Origin: Gymnothorax reevesii
Taxonomy: Eukaryota; Chordata; Actinopteri; Anguilliformes; Muraenidae
DNA length: 64,000 nt
Direction: 5' to 3'
Assembly (NCBI GenBank): GCA_029721435.1
Contig: CM056574.1
Span: 3,211,001 to 3,275,000, forward strand
Each line of letters begins with the position of its first letter. Position 1 is the first letter of the stretch. The position numbers were made by a program, and so were the translations under genes. The notes below the pieces were generated by a model. It saw only the letters and a program-made list of their open reading frames with translations, was not told where the DNA came from and ran no database searches. Positions 12,704 to 24,979 of this stretch are shown here, in pieces.

Positions 12704-12989
12704 GTTTCAGTTCTCCTCTGCCCGTGTGCAGGTCTAGTTCTCTTCTGCCCGTGTGCAGTTCCAGTTCGCCTCTGCCCGTGTGCAGGACCAGTTCTCTGCC
12801 CTCGTCCAGGTCCAGTTCTCCTTTGCCCTAGTACAGGTCCAGTTCGCCTCTGCCCATGTGCTGGTTCAGTTCTCCTCAGCCCGACTACAGGTGCAGTTCT
12901 CCTTTGTTTATTTGCATGTCCAGTTTTCCTCCGCCCGTGTGCAGGTCTAGTTCACCTCTGCCCGTGTGCAGGTCTGGTTCTCTTATGCC

Positions 12990-14960
12990 CGTGTGCAGGT
13001 ACAGTTCTCCTCTGCCCATGTGCAGTTTCAGTTCACCTCTGCCCGTGTGCAGGTCTAGTTCTCTTCTGCCCGTGTGCAATTCCAGTTCGCCTCTGCCCAT
13101 GTGCTGGTTCAGTTCTCCTCAGCCCGACTACAGGTGCAGTTCTCCTTTGTTTATTTGCATGTCCAGTTTTCCTCTGCCCGTGTGCAGGTCAAGTTCACCT
13201 CTGCCCGTATGCAGGTCTGGTTCTCTTATGCCCGTGTGCTATTCCAGTTTGCTCCTGCCCGTGTGCAGGTCCAGTTCTCCTCTGCCCGTGTGCAATTTCA
13301 GTTCGCCTCTGCCCTCGTCCAGGTCCAGTTCACCTCCGCTCGAGTGCAGATCCACCTCTCCTCTGTCTGAGTGCTGTTACACTTCTCCTCTCCCCGAGTG
13401 CAGGTTCAGTTCTCATCAGCCGGAGTGCAGGTCCAGTTTTCTTCAGCCTGAGTGCAAGTGGAATTCTCATCAGCCCGATTGCAGGTACAGTTCTCCTCAG
13501 CTTGAGTACAGGTGCAGTTCTCCTCAGCCTGAGTGCTGGTCCAGTTCGCCTCTGCCCGTGTGCAGGTCCAGTTCTCCTCTGCCCGTGTGCTGTTTCAGTT
13601 CTCTTCTGCCCGTGTGCAGTTCCAGTTCGCCTCTGCCCGTGTGCAGGTCCAGTTCTCTGCCCTCGTCCAGGTCCAGTTCTCCTTTGCCCTAGTGCAGGTC
13701 CAGTTCTCCTCTGCCCGTGTGCTGGTTCAGTTCTCTTCTGCCCGAGTGCAGGTCCAGTTCTCCTCTGCCCGTGTGCAGGTCCAGTTCTCTTCTGCCCGTG
13801 TGCAGTTCCAGCTCGCCTCTGCCCGAGTGCAGTGCCAGTTCTCTGCACGTGTGCAGGTCCAGTTCTCTTCTGCCCGTGTGCAGGTCCAGTTCTCCTCTGC
13901 CCATATGCAGGTCCAGTTTTCTTCGGCCTGAGTGCAAGTGGAATTCTCTTCAGCCCTATCGCAGGTACAGTTCTCCTCAGCTTGAGTACAGGTGCACTTC
14001 TCCTCAGCCTGAGTGCTGGTCCAGTTCGCCTCTGCCCGTGTGCAGGTCCAGTTCTCCTCTGCCCGTGTGCAGGTCCAGTTCACCTCGGCCCGTGTGCAGG
14101 TCCAGTTCTCCTCTGCCCGTGTGCAGGTCTGGTTCTTTTCTGCCCGTGTGCTATTCCAGTTTGCCTCTGCCCGTGTGCAGGTCCAGTTCTCTTCTGCCCG
14201 TGTGCAATTCCAGTTCGTCTCTGCCCTCGTCCAGGTTCAGTTCGCCTCTGCCCGTGTGCAAGTACAGTTCTCCTCTGCCCATGTGCAGTTTCAGTTCACC
14301 TCTGCCCGTGTGCAGGTCTAGTTCTCTTCTGCCCGTGTGCAATTCCAGTTCCCCTCTGCCCGTGTGCAGGTCCAGTACTCTGCCCTCGTCCAGGTCCAGT
14401 TCGCCTCTGATCGAGTGCAGGTCCATTTCTGCTCTGCCCGTGTGCTGGTTCAGTTCTCCTCAGCCCGACTACAGGTGCAGTTCTTCTTTGTTTATTTGCA
14501 TGTCCAGTTTTCCTCCGCCCCAAGTGCAGGTCCAGTTCGCCTCTGCCCATGTGCAGGTCAAGTTCACCTCTGCCCGTGTGCAGGTCTGGTTCTCTTCTGC
14601 CCGTGTGCTATTCCAGTTCTCTTCTGCCCGTGTGCAGGTCCAGTTCTCTGCCCTCGTCCAGGTCCAGTACTCCTCTGCCCTAGTGCAGGTCCAGTTCTCC
14701 TTTGCCCGTGTGCTGGTTCAGTTCTCTTCTGCCCGGGTGCAGGTCCAGTTCTCCTCTGCCTGTGTGCAGGTGTAATTCTCTTCTGCCCGTGTGCAGTTCC
14801 AGTTCGCCTCTGCCCGATTGCAGGTCCAGTTCTCCTCTGACCTAGTGCAGGTCCAGTTCTCCTCTGCCCGAGTGCAGGTCCAGTTCTCCTCTGCCCGTGT
14901 GCAGGTGTAGTTCTCTTCTGCCCGTATGCAGTTCCAGTTCGCCTCTGCCCGAGTGCGGGT
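12990..14960 (+). repeat. ~1.95-kb duplicated block, copy 1 (offset 2,817)
   Basis: The unit order from about 12,990 to 14,960 is repeated at 15,807-17,777 with a constant offset of 2,817 bp. The copies share rare markers: CACCTCCGCTCGAGTGCAG, CATATGCAGG, the frame-moving CGCCCCAAGTGCAG (+1 base) at ~14,517-14,530, and GTCCAGTACTCTGCC. A shared +1 frameshift shows the indel predates the duplication. The copies diverge at about 14,960, where this one reads GTGCGGGTCTGG and the other GTGCGGGTCTATT. Confidence 0.8.
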
Positions 14961-15806
14961 CTGGTTCTCTTCTGCCCGTGTGCTATTCCAGTTCTCTTCT
15001 GCCCGTGTGCAGGTCCAGTTCTCTGCCCTCGTCCAGGTCCAGTTCTCCTCTGCCCTAGTGCAGGTCCAGTTCTCCTCTGCCCGTGTGCTGGTTCAGTTCT
15101 CTTTTGCCCGAGTGCAGGTCCAGTTCTCCTCTGCTCGTGTGCAGGTGTAGTTCTCTTCTGCCCGTGTGCAGTTCCAGTTCGCCTCTGCCCGAGTGCGGGT
15201 CCATTTCTCCTCTGCCCATGTGCAGTTCTAGTTCGCCTCTGCCAGTGTGCAGGTACAGTTCTCCTCTGCCCGTGTGCAGTTTCAGTTCACCTCTGCCCGT
15301 GTGCAGGTCTAGTTCTCTTCTGCCCGTGTGCAGGTTCAGTCTCTGCCCTCGTCCAGGTCCAGTTCGCCTCTGATCGAGTGCAGGTCCATTTCTGCTCTGC
15401 CCGTGTGCTGGTTCAGTTCTCCTCAGCCCGACTACAGGTGCAGTTCTCCTTTGTTTATTTGCATGTCCAGTTTTCCTCCGCCCGTGTGCAGGTCCAGTTC
15501 GCCTCTGCCCTAGTGCAGGTCCAGTTCTCCTCTGCCCGTGTGCAGGTGTAGTTCTCTTCTGCCCGTGTGCAGTTCCAGTTCGCCTCTGCCCGATTGCAGG
15601 TCCAGTTCTCCTCTGCCCTAGTGCAGGTCCAGTTCTCCTCTGCCCGTCTGCTGGTATAGTTCTCTTCGGCCTGAGTGCAGGTCCAGTTCTCCTCTGCCCG
15701 TGGGCAGGTGTAGTTCTCTTCTGCCCGTGTGCAGTTCCAGTTCGCTTCTGCCTGAGTGCGGGTCCATTTCTCCTCTGCCCATGTGCAGTTCTAGTTTGCC
15801 TCTGCC

Positions 15807-17777
15807 CGTGTGCAGGTACAGTTCTCCTCTGCCCATGTGCAGTTTCAGTTCACCTCTGCCCGTGTGCAGGTCTAGTTCTCTTCTGTCCGTGTGCAATTCC
15901 AGTTCGCCTCTGCCCATGTGCTGGTTCAGTTCTCCTCAGCCCGACTACAGGTGCAGTTCTCCTTTGTTTATTTGCATGTCCAGTTTCCCTCTGCCCGTGT
16001 GCAGGTCAAGTTCACCTCTGCCCGTGTGCAGGTCTGGTTCTCTTATGCCCGTGTGCTATTCCAGTTTGCTCCTGCCCGTGTGCAGGTCCAGTTCTCCTCT
16101 GCCCGTGTGCAATTTCAGTTCGCCTCTGCCCTCGTCCAGGTCCAGTTCACCTCCGCTCGAGTGCAGATCCACCTCTCCTCTGTCTGAGTGCTGTTACACT
16201 TCTCCTCTCCCCGAGTGCAGGTTCAGTTCTCATCAGCCGGAGTGCAGGTCCAGTTTTCCTCAGCCTGAGTGCAAGTGGAATTCTCATCAGCCCGATTGCA
16301 GGTACAGTTCTCCTCAGCTTGAGTACAGGTGCAGTTCTGCTCAGCCTGAGTGCTGGTCCAGTTCGCCTCTGCCTGTGTGCAGGTCCAGTTCTCCTCTGCC
16401 CGTGTGCTGTTTCAGTTCTCTTCTGCCCGTGTGCAGTTCCAGTTCGCCTCTGCCCGTGTGCAGGTCCAGTTCTCTGCCCTCGTCCAGGTCCAGTTCTCCT
16501 TTGCCCTAGTGCAGGTCCAGTTCTCCTCTGCCCGTGTGCTGGTTCAGTTCTCTTCTGCCCGAGTGCAGGTCCAGTTCTCCTCTGCCCGTGTGCAGGTCCA
16601 GTTCTCTTCTGCCCGTGTGCAGTTCCAGCTCGCCTCTGCCCGAGTGCAGTGCCAGTTCTCTGCACGTGTGCAGGTCCAGTTCTCTTCTGCCCGTGTGCAG
16701 GTCCAGTTCTCCTCTGCCCATATGCAGGTCCAGTTTTCTTCGGCCTGAGTGCAAGTGGAATTCTCTTCAGCCCGATTGCAGGTACAGTTCTCCTCAGCTT
16801 GAGTACAGGTGCACTTCTCCTCAGCCTGAGTGCTGGTCCAGTTCGCCTCTGCCCGTGTGCAGGTCCAGTTCTCCTCTGCCCGTGTGCAGGTCCAGTTCAC
16901 CTCTGCCCGTGTGCAGGTCCAGTTCTCCTCTGCCCGTGTGCAGGTCTGGTTCTTTTCTGCCCGTGTGCTATTCCAGTTTGCCTCTGCCCGTGTGCAGGTC
17001 CAGTTCTCTTCTGCCCGTGTGCAATTCCAGTTCGTCTCTGCCCTCGTCCAGGTTCAGTTCGCCTCTGCCCGTGTGCAGGTACGGTTCTCCTCTGCCCATG
17101 TGCAGTTTCAGTTCACCTCTGCCCGTGTGCAGGTCTAGTTCTCTTCTGCCCGTGTGCAATTCCAGTTCGCCTCTGCCCGTGTGCAGGTCCAGTACTCTGC
17201 CCTCGTCCAGGTCCAGTTCGCCTCTGATCGAGTGCAGGTCCATTTCTGCTCTGCCCGTGTGCTGGTTCAGTTCTCCTCAGCCCGACTACAGGTGCAGTTC
17301 TTCTTTGTTTATTTGCATGTCCAGTTTTCCTCCGCCCCAAGTGCAGGTCCAGTTCGCCTCTGCCCGTGTGCAGGTCAAGTTCACCTCTGCCCGTGTGCAG
17401 GTCTGGTTCTCTTCTGCCCGTGTGCTATTCCAGTTCTCTTCTGCCCGTGTGCAGGTCCAGTTCTCTGCCCTCGTCCAGGTCTAGTTCTCTTCTGCCCTAG
17501 TGCAGGTCCAGTTCTCTTTTGCCCGTGTGCTGGTTCAGTTCTCTTCTGCCCGGGTGCAGGTCCAGTTCTCCTCTGCCTGTGTGCAGGTGTAGTTCTCTTC
17601 TGCCCGTGTGCAGTTCCAGTTCGCCTCTGCCCTATTGCAGGTCCAGTTCTCCTCTGACCTAGTGCAGGTCCAGTTCTCCTCTGCCCGAGTGCAGGTCCAG
17701 TTCTCCTCTGCCCGTGTGCAGGTGTAGTTCTCTTCTGCCCGTATGCAGTTCCAGTTCGCCTCTGCCCGAGTGCGGGT
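15807..17777 (+). repeat. ~1.95-kb duplicated block, copy 2 (offset 2,817)
   Basis: This is the partner of 12,990-14,960. Differences between the copies are scattered single-base changes, for example GCCCATGTGC against GCCTGTGTGC types, with no net length change over nearly 2 kb. That constancy contrasts with the whole-unit gains and losses seen in the 9-kb-spaced pair and suggests a more recent event. Confidence 0.8.
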
Positions 17778-19390
17778 CTATTTCTCCTCTGCCCATGTGC
17801 AGTTCTAGTTCGCCTCTGCCCGTGTGCAGGTACAGTTCTCCTCTGCCTGTGTGCAGTTTCAGTTCACTTCTGCCCGTTTGCAGGTCTAGTTCTCTTCTGC
17901 CCGTGTGCAGGTCCATTTCTCCCCTGCCCATGTGCATTTCCAGTTCGCCTCTGCCCGTGTGCAGGTCCAGTTCGCCTCTGCCCGTGTGCAGGTCCAGTTC
18001 TCCTCTGCCCGTGTGCGGTTTCAGTTCTCCTCTGCCCGTGTGCAGGTCTAGGTCTCTTCTGCCCGTGTGCAATTCCAGTTCGCCTCTGCCCGTGTGCAGG
18101 GCCAGTTCTCTGCCCGCGTCCTGGTCCAGTTCTCTTCTGCTCGAGTGCAGGTCCATTTCTCCTCTGCCTGTGTGCTGGTTCAGTTCTCCGCAGCTCGACT
18201 ACAGGTGCAGTTCTCCTTTGTTTATTTGCATGTCCAGTTTTCCTCCGCCCGTGTGCAGGTCCAGTTCGCCTCTGCCCGTGTGCAGGTCCAGTTCACCTCT
18301 GCCCGTGTGCAGGTCCAGTTCTCCTCTGCCCGTGTGCAGGTCTGGTTCTCTTCTGCCCATGTGCTATTCCAGTTTGCCTCTGCCCGTGTGCAGGTCCAGT
18401 TCTCTTCTGCCCGTGTGCAATTCCAGTTCGCCTCTGCCCTCATCCAGGTCCAGTTCACCTCTGCTCGAGTGCAGGTCCATTTCTCCTCTGCCCGTGTGCT
18501 GGTTCAGTTCTCCTCAGCCCGACTACAGGTGCAGTTCTCCTTTGTTTATTTGCAGTTCCAGTTCTCCTCCTCCCGAGCTCAGGTCCAGTTCTCTTCTGCC
18601 CTTGTGCAGGTCCAGGTCTCCTCTGCCCGATGCCACGTGCAGTTTTCCTCAGCTTGAGTACAGGTGTAGTTCTCCTCAGCCCAGTGCAGCTCCACTTCTC
18701 CTCTGCCCGAGTTCAGGTCCAGTTGTCTTCTGCCCGTGTGCAAGTTCAGTTCGCCTCTGCCCGTGTGCAGGTCCAGTTCTCCTCTGCCCGTGTGCTGTTT
18801 CAGTTCTCCTCTGCCAGTGTGCAGGTCTTGTTCTCTTCTGCCCGTGTGCAGTTCCAGTTCGCCTCTGCCCGTGTGCAGGTCAAGTTCTCTTTCCTCGTCC
18901 AGGTCCAGTTCTCCTTTGCCCTAGTGCAGGTCCAGTTCTCCTCTGCCCGTGTGCGGGTTCAGTTCTCTTCTGCCCGAGTGCAGGTCCAGTTCTCCTCTGC
19001 CCGTGTGCAGGTGTAGTTCTCTTCTGCCCGTGTGCAGTTCCAGTTCGCCTCTGCCCGATTGCAGGTCCAGTTCTCCTCTGCCCTAGTGCAGGTCCAGTTC
19101 TCCTCTGCCCGTGTGCTGTTTCAGTTCTCTTCTGCCCGAGTGCAGGTCCAGTTCCCCTCTGCCCGTGTGCAGGTGTAGTTCTCTTCTGCCCGTGTGCAGT
19201 TCCAGTTCGCTTCTGCCCGAGTGCGGGTCCATTTCTCCTCTGCCCATGTGCAGTTCTAGTTCGCCTCTGCCCGTGTGCAGGTACAGTTCTCCTCTGCCCG
19301 TGTGCAGTTTCAGTTCACCTCTGCCCGTGTGCAGGTCTAGTTCTCTTCTGCCCGTGTGCAATTCCAGTTCGCCTTTGCCCGTGTGCAGAA
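17659..19390 (+). repeat. Higher-order repeat block related to 1,065-2,769 and 4,555-6,040
   Basis: The unit order matches 4,936-5,885 at an offset of 13,131 bp and 1,446-2,769 at an offset of 16,621 bp. Shared rare variants with the 4,555 block are GTGCGGTTTCAG, GCAGGTCTAGGTCTC and the extra GTCCAGTTCGCC unit. These make it closer to that block than to the 1,065 block, so it is probably a copy of the former. Confidence 0.75.
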
Positions 19391-20899
19391 CCAGGTCTCT
19401 GCCCTCGTCCAGGTCCAGTTCTCCTTTGCCCTAGTGCTGGTCTAGTTCTCCTCTGCCCGTGTGCTTGTTCAGTTCTCTTCTGCCCGAGTGCAGGTCCAGT
19501 TCTCCTCTGCCCATGTGCAGGTGTAGTTCTCTTCTGCCCGTGCGCAGTTCCAGTTCGCCTCTGCCCGTGTGCAGGTCCAGTTCTCTGCCCTCGTCCAGGT
19601 CCAGTTCTCCTTTGCCCTAGTGCAGGTCCAGTTCTCCTCTGCCCGTGTGCTGGTTCAGTTCTCTTCTGCCCGAGTGCAGGTCCAGTTCTCCTCTGCACGT
19701 GTGCAGGTCCAGTTCTCCTTTGCCCTAGTGCAGGTCCAGTTCTCCTCTGCCCGTGTGCTGGTTCAGTTCTCTTCTGCCCGAGTGCAGGTCCAGTTCTCCT
19801 CTGCCCGTGTGCAGGTCCAGTTCTCTTCTGCCCGTCTGCAGTTCCAGCTCGCCTCTGCCCGAGTGCAGTGCCAGTTCTCTGCACGTGTGCAGGTCCAGTT
19901 CTCTTCTGCCCGATTGCAGGTACAGTTCTCCTCAGCTTGAGTACAGGTGCACTTCTCCTCAGCCTGAGTGCTGGTCCAGTTCGCCTCTGCCCGTGTGCAG
20001 GTCCAGTTCTCCTCTGCCCGTGTGCTGTTTCAGTTCTCCTCTGCCCGTGTGCAGGTCTAGTTCTCTTCTGCCCGTGTGCAGTTCCAGTTCGCCTCTGCCC
20101 GTGTGCAGGACCAGTTCTCTGCCCTCGTCCAGGTCCAGTTCTCCTTTGCCCTAGTGCAGGTCCAGTTCTCCTCTGCCCGTGTGCTGGTTCAGTTCTCTTT
20201 TGCCCGAGTGCAGGTCCAGTTCTCCTCTGCTCGTGTGCAGGTGTAGTTCTCCTCTGCCCGTGTGCAGTTCCAGTTCGCCTCTGCCCGAGTGCGGGTCCAT
20301 TTCTCCTCTGCCCATGTGCAGTTCTAGTTCGCCTCTGCCCGTGTGCAGGTACAGTTCTCCTCTGCCCGTGTGCAGTTTCAGTTCACCTCTGCCCGTGTGC
20401 AGGTCTAGTTCTCTTCTGCCCGTGTGCAATTCCAGTTCGCCTCTGATCGAGTGCAGGTCCATTTCTGCTCTGCCCGTGTGCTGGTTCAGTTCTCCTCAGC
20501 CCGACTACAGGTGCAGTTCTCCTTTGTTTATTTGCATGTCCAGTTTTCCTCCGCCCGTGTGCAGGTCCAGTTCGCCTCTGCCCGTGTGCAGGTCAAGTTC
20601 ACCTCTGCCCGTGTGCAGGTCTGGTTCTCTTCTGCCCGTGTGCTATTCCAGTTTGCCTCTACCCGTGTGCAGGTCCAGTTCTCTTCTGCCCGTGTGCAAT
20701 TCCAGTTCGCCTCTGCCCTCGTCCAGGTCCAGTTCGCCTCTGCTCGAGTGCAGGTCCATTTCTCTTCTGCCCGTGTGCTGATTCAGTTCTCCTCTGCCCG
20801 ACTACAGGTGCAGTTCTCCTTTGTTTATTTGCAGTTCCAGTTCTCCTCCTCCCGAGCTCAGGTCCAGTTCTTTTCTGCCCTTGTGCAGGTCCTGGTCTC

Positions 20900-23605
20900 C
20901 TCTGCCCGATGCCAGGTGCAGTTTTCCTCAGCTTGAGTACAGGTGTAGTTCTCCTCAGCCCAGTGCAGCTCCACTTCTCCTCTGCCCGAGTTCAGGTCCA
21001 GTTCTTTTCTCCCCGTGTGCAGTTCCTGTTCTCCTCTGCCCTTGTGCAGGTTCAGTTCTCCTCAGCCCGTGTGCAAGTTCAGTTCTCCTCTGCCCGAGTG
21101 CAGGTCCAGATCTCCTCTGCCCGTGTTCAGTTCCAGTTGTCCTCTGCCCGTGTGCAGTTCCAGTTCTCCTCTGCCCTTGTGCAGGTTCAGTTCTCCGCAT
21201 CCGGTGTGCAAGTTCAGTTCTCCTCTGCCCGAGTGCAGGTCCAGTTCTCCTCTGCCCGTGTCCAGTTTTGGGTCTCCTCAGACCGACTGCAGGTGCAGTT
21301 TTCTTCTGCCCGAGTGCAGGTCCAGTTCTCCTCTGCCCGTTTGCTGGTCTTGTTCTCTTCTGCCCGTGTGCAATTCCAGTTCGCCTCTGGCCTTGTGCAG
21401 GTCCAGTTCTCCTCTGCCCGTGTGCAGTTTCAGTTCTCCTCAGCCCGACTGCAGGTGCAGTTCTCCTCTGTTTGAATGCATGTCCAGTTTTCCTCTGTCC
21501 GAGTGCAGATCCACTTCTCCTCTCCCCGAGTGCAGGTTCAGTTCTCATCAGCCGGAGTGCTGGTCCAGTTTTCATCAGCCTGAGTGCAAGTGGAATTCTC
21601 ATCAGCCCGATTGCAGGTACAGTTCTCCTCAGCTTGAGTACAGGTGCAGTTCTCCTCAGCCCGAGTGCTGGTTCACTCCTCTTCTGCCCGAGTGCAGGGC
21701 CAGTTCTCCTCTGCGCGTGTGCAGGTCCAGTTCTCCTCTGCCCGATTGCTTGTCCACTTCTCTTCTGCCCTAGTACAGGTCCAGTTCTCCTCTGCCCGTG
21801 TGCAGGTCTAGTTCTCTTCTGCCCGTGTGCAGGTCCAGTTCTCCTCTGCCCGTGTGCAGGTCTAGTTCTCTTCTGCCCGTGTGCAGTTCCAGTTCGCCTC
21901 TGCCCGAGTGTAGTGCCAGTTCTCCTCTGCACGTGTGCAGGTCCAGTTCTCTTCTGCCCGTGTGCAGGTCCAGTTCTCCTCTGCCCATGTGCAGGTCCAG
22001 TTTTCTTCAGCCTGAGTGCAAGTGGAATTCTCGTCAGCCCGATTGCAGGTACAGTTCTCCTCAGCTTGAGTACCGGTGCAGTTCTCCTCAGCCCGAGTGC
22101 TGGTCCACTTCTCTTCTGCCTGAGTGCAAGTCCGGTTCTCCTCTGGCCTTGTGCAGGTCCAGTTCTCTTCTGCCCGTGTGCAGATCCAGTTCGCCTCTGC
22201 CCGAGTGCAGGTCCAGTTCTCTTCTGTCCATCTGCAGTTCCTCTTCTCCTCTACCCTTGTGCAGGTTCAGTTCTCCTCAGCCCGTGTGCAGGTTCAGTTC
22301 TCCTCTGCCCGAGTGCAGGTTCAGTTCTCCTCTGCCCGTGTGCAGGTCCAGTTCTCCTCTGCCCCTGTGCAGTTCCAGTTCTCATCTGCTCGTGTGCAGG
22401 TCTAGTTCTCTTCTGCCCGTGTGCAGTTCTAGTTCTCCTCAGCCCGTGTGCAGGTTCAGTTCTCCTCTGCCCGAGTGCAGGTTCAGTTCTCCTCTGCCCG
22501 TGTGCAGGTCCAGTTCTCCTCTGCCCCTGTGCAGTTCCAGTTCTCATCTGCTCGTGTGCAGGTCCAGTTCTCCTCTGCCCGTGTGCAGTTTCAGTTCTCC
22601 TCAGCCCGACTGCAGGTGCAGTTCTCCTCGGTTTGAATGCTTGTCCAGTTTTCCTCAGCATGAGTGCAGATCCACTTCTCCTCTGTCTGAGTGCTGGTCC
22701 ACTTCTCCTTTCCCCGAGTGCAGGTTCAGTTCTCATCAGCCGGAGTGCAGGTCCAGTTTTCTTCAGCCTGAGTGCAGGTGGAATTTTTGTCAGCCCGATT
22801 GCAGGTATAGTTCTCCTCAGCTTGAGTACAGGTGCAGTTCTCCTCAGCCTGTGTGCTGGTCCACTTTTCCTCTGCCCTAGTGCAGGTCCAGTTCTCCTCT
22901 GCCCGTGTGCAGGTAATGTTCTCTTCTGCCCGTGTGCAGTTCCAGTTCGCCTCAGCCCGTGCGCAGGTCCAGTTCTCCTCTGCCCGTGTGCAGTTTCAGT
23001 TCTCCTCAGCCCGACTGCAGGTGCAGTTCTCCTCTGTTTGAATACATGTCCAGTTTTCCTCAGCCCATGTGCAGATCCACTTCTCCTCTGTATGAGCTCT
23101 GTTCCACTTCTCCTCTCCCCGAGTGCAGGTTCAGTTCCCTTCAGCCGGAGTGCATGTCCAGTTTTCTTCAGCCTGAGTGCAAGTGGAATTCTCGTCAGCC
23201 CGATTGCAGGTTCAGTTCTCCTCAGCTTGAGTACAGGTGCAGTTCTCCTCAGCCCGAGTGCTGTTCCACTTCTCTTCTTCCCGAGTGCAAGTCCAGTTCT
23301 CCTCTGCCCGTGTGCAGGTCTTGTTCTCTTCTGCCGAAGTGCATGTCCAGTTTTTTTCAGCCTGAGTGCAAGTGGAATTCTCGTCAGCCCGATTGCAGGT
23401 CTAGTTCTCTTCTGCCCGTGTGCAGTTCCAATTCGCCTCTGCCCGAGTGCCGGTCCAGTTTTCCTCTGCCCATGTGCAGGTCCACTTCTCCTCTGCCCAT
23501 GTGCAGTTCCAGTTCGCCTCTGCCCGTGTGCAGGTTTAGTTCTCCTCTGCCCGTGTGCAGTTTCAGTTCTCCTCTGCCTGTGTGCAGGTCTAGTTCTATT
23601 CTGCC
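20900..23605 (+). repeat. Diverged internal stretch of the 27-bp array
   Basis: This part still has the 27-bp period, but many units differ from the core consensus. Frequent forms are CTCAGCCCGACTGCAGG, TCTGTTTGAATGCATG, CATCAGCCGGAGTGC, CAGCCTGAGTGCAAGTGG and CTCAGCTTGAGTACAGG. The same diverged unit types make up much of the right-hand edge of the array (42.8-48.8 kb). It may be an older part of the array that was carried inward or escaped homogenisation. Confidence 0.7.
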
Positions 23606-24979
23606 CTTGTGCAGATCCAATTCGCCTCTGCCCGAGTGCCGGTCCAGTTTTCCTCTGCCCATGTGCAGGTCCACTTCTCCTCTGCCCATGTGCAGTTCCA
23701 GTTCTCCTCTGCCCGTGTTCTGGTTCAGTTCTCTTCTGCCCGAGTGCAGGTCCAGTTCTCCTCTGCCCGTGTGCAGGTCTAGTTCTCTTCTGCCCATGTG
23801 CAGTTCCAGTTCGCCTCTGTCCGAGTGCAGGTCCAGTTCTCCTCTGCCCGTGTGCAGGTCCATTTCTCCTCTGCCCATGTGCAGTTACAGTTCGCCTCTG
23901 CCCGTGTGCAGGTCCAATTCTCTCCACCTGTGTGCAGTTTCAGTTTTCCTCTGCCCGTGTGCAGGTCCAATTCTCTTTTTCCCGTGTGCAATTCCAGTTC
24001 ACCTCTGCCCGTGGTGCAGGTCCAGTTCTCTGCCCTCGTCCAGGTCCAGTTCTTCTCTGCTCGAGGCAGGTCCATTTCTCCTCTGCCCGTGTGCTGGTTC
24101 AGTTCTCCTCAGCCCTTGTGCAGGTTCAGTTTTCCTCTGCCCGAGTGCAGGTCCAGTTCTCCTCTGCCCGTGTGCAGTTCCAGTTCTCCTCTGCCCGTGT
24201 GCAGTTTCAGTTCTCCTCTGCCCAGTTCAGGTCCAGTTCTCCTCTCCCCTTGTGCAGTCCAGTTCTCCTCTGCCCGTGTGCAGTTCTGTTCTCCTCTGCC
24301 CTTGTGCAGGTTCAGTTCTCCGCAGCCCGACTGCAGGTGCAGTTCTCCTCTGTCCGTGTGCAGATCCAGATCTCCTCTGCCTGTGTGCAGGTCCAGGTTT
24401 TCCTCTGCCCGTGTGCAGGTCCAGTTCTCCTCTGCCCGTGTGCACGTCCAGTTCTCCTCTGCCTATGTGTAGTCCATTTCACCTCTGCCCTAGTGCAGGT
24501 CCAGTTCTCCCTCTGCCCGTGTGCTGGTTCAGTTCTCTTCTGCCCGAGTGCAAGTCCAGTTCTCCTCTGCCCGTGTGCAGGTGTAGTTCTCTTCTGCCCG
24601 TGTGCAGTTCAATTCGCCTCTACCCGATTGCAGGTCCAGTTCTCCTCTGCCCTAGTGCAGGTCTAGTTCTCCTCTGCCCGTGTGCTGGTTCAGTTCTCTT
24701 CTGCCCGAGTGCAGGTCCAGTTCTCCTCTGCCCGTGTGCAGGTGTAGTTCTCTTCTGCCCGTGTGCAGTTCCAGTTTGCCTCTGCCCGAGTGCGGGTCCA
24801 TTTCTCCTCTGCCCATCTGCAGTTCTAGTTCGCCTCTGCCCGTGTGCAGGTACAGTTCTCTTCTGCCCGTGTGCAGGTCCATTTCTCCTCTGCCCATGTG
24901 CAGTTCCAGTTCGCCTCTGCCCGTGTGCAGGTCCAGTTCTCCTCTGCCCGAGTTCAGGTCCAGTTCTCCTCTCTCCTTG
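23606..24979 (+). repeat. ~1.37-kb tandem duplicate, left copy (with many 1-bp indels)
   Basis: It begins at GCAGATCCAATTCGCC (23,611) and is followed directly by a near-identical copy beginning at the same string (24,981). The offset is 1,370 bp at the left end and 1,374 bp at the right end. The 4-bp difference is the net of ten single-base indels in this copy between about 23,920 and 24,612: seven deletions and three insertions, several in or beside short homopolymers. The right copy keeps the normal 27-bp register at every one of these sites. The indels break the frame repeatedly and look like uncorrected consensus errors. Confidence 0.85.

Noticed and set aside
22251..23927. 558-codon - strand Arg-rich ORF (RRTGPAHGQ type repeats)
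   Set aside because: This is the reverse-strand shadow of the same array, with composition set entirely by the repeat unit. Protamine-like or collagen-like function would be invention.
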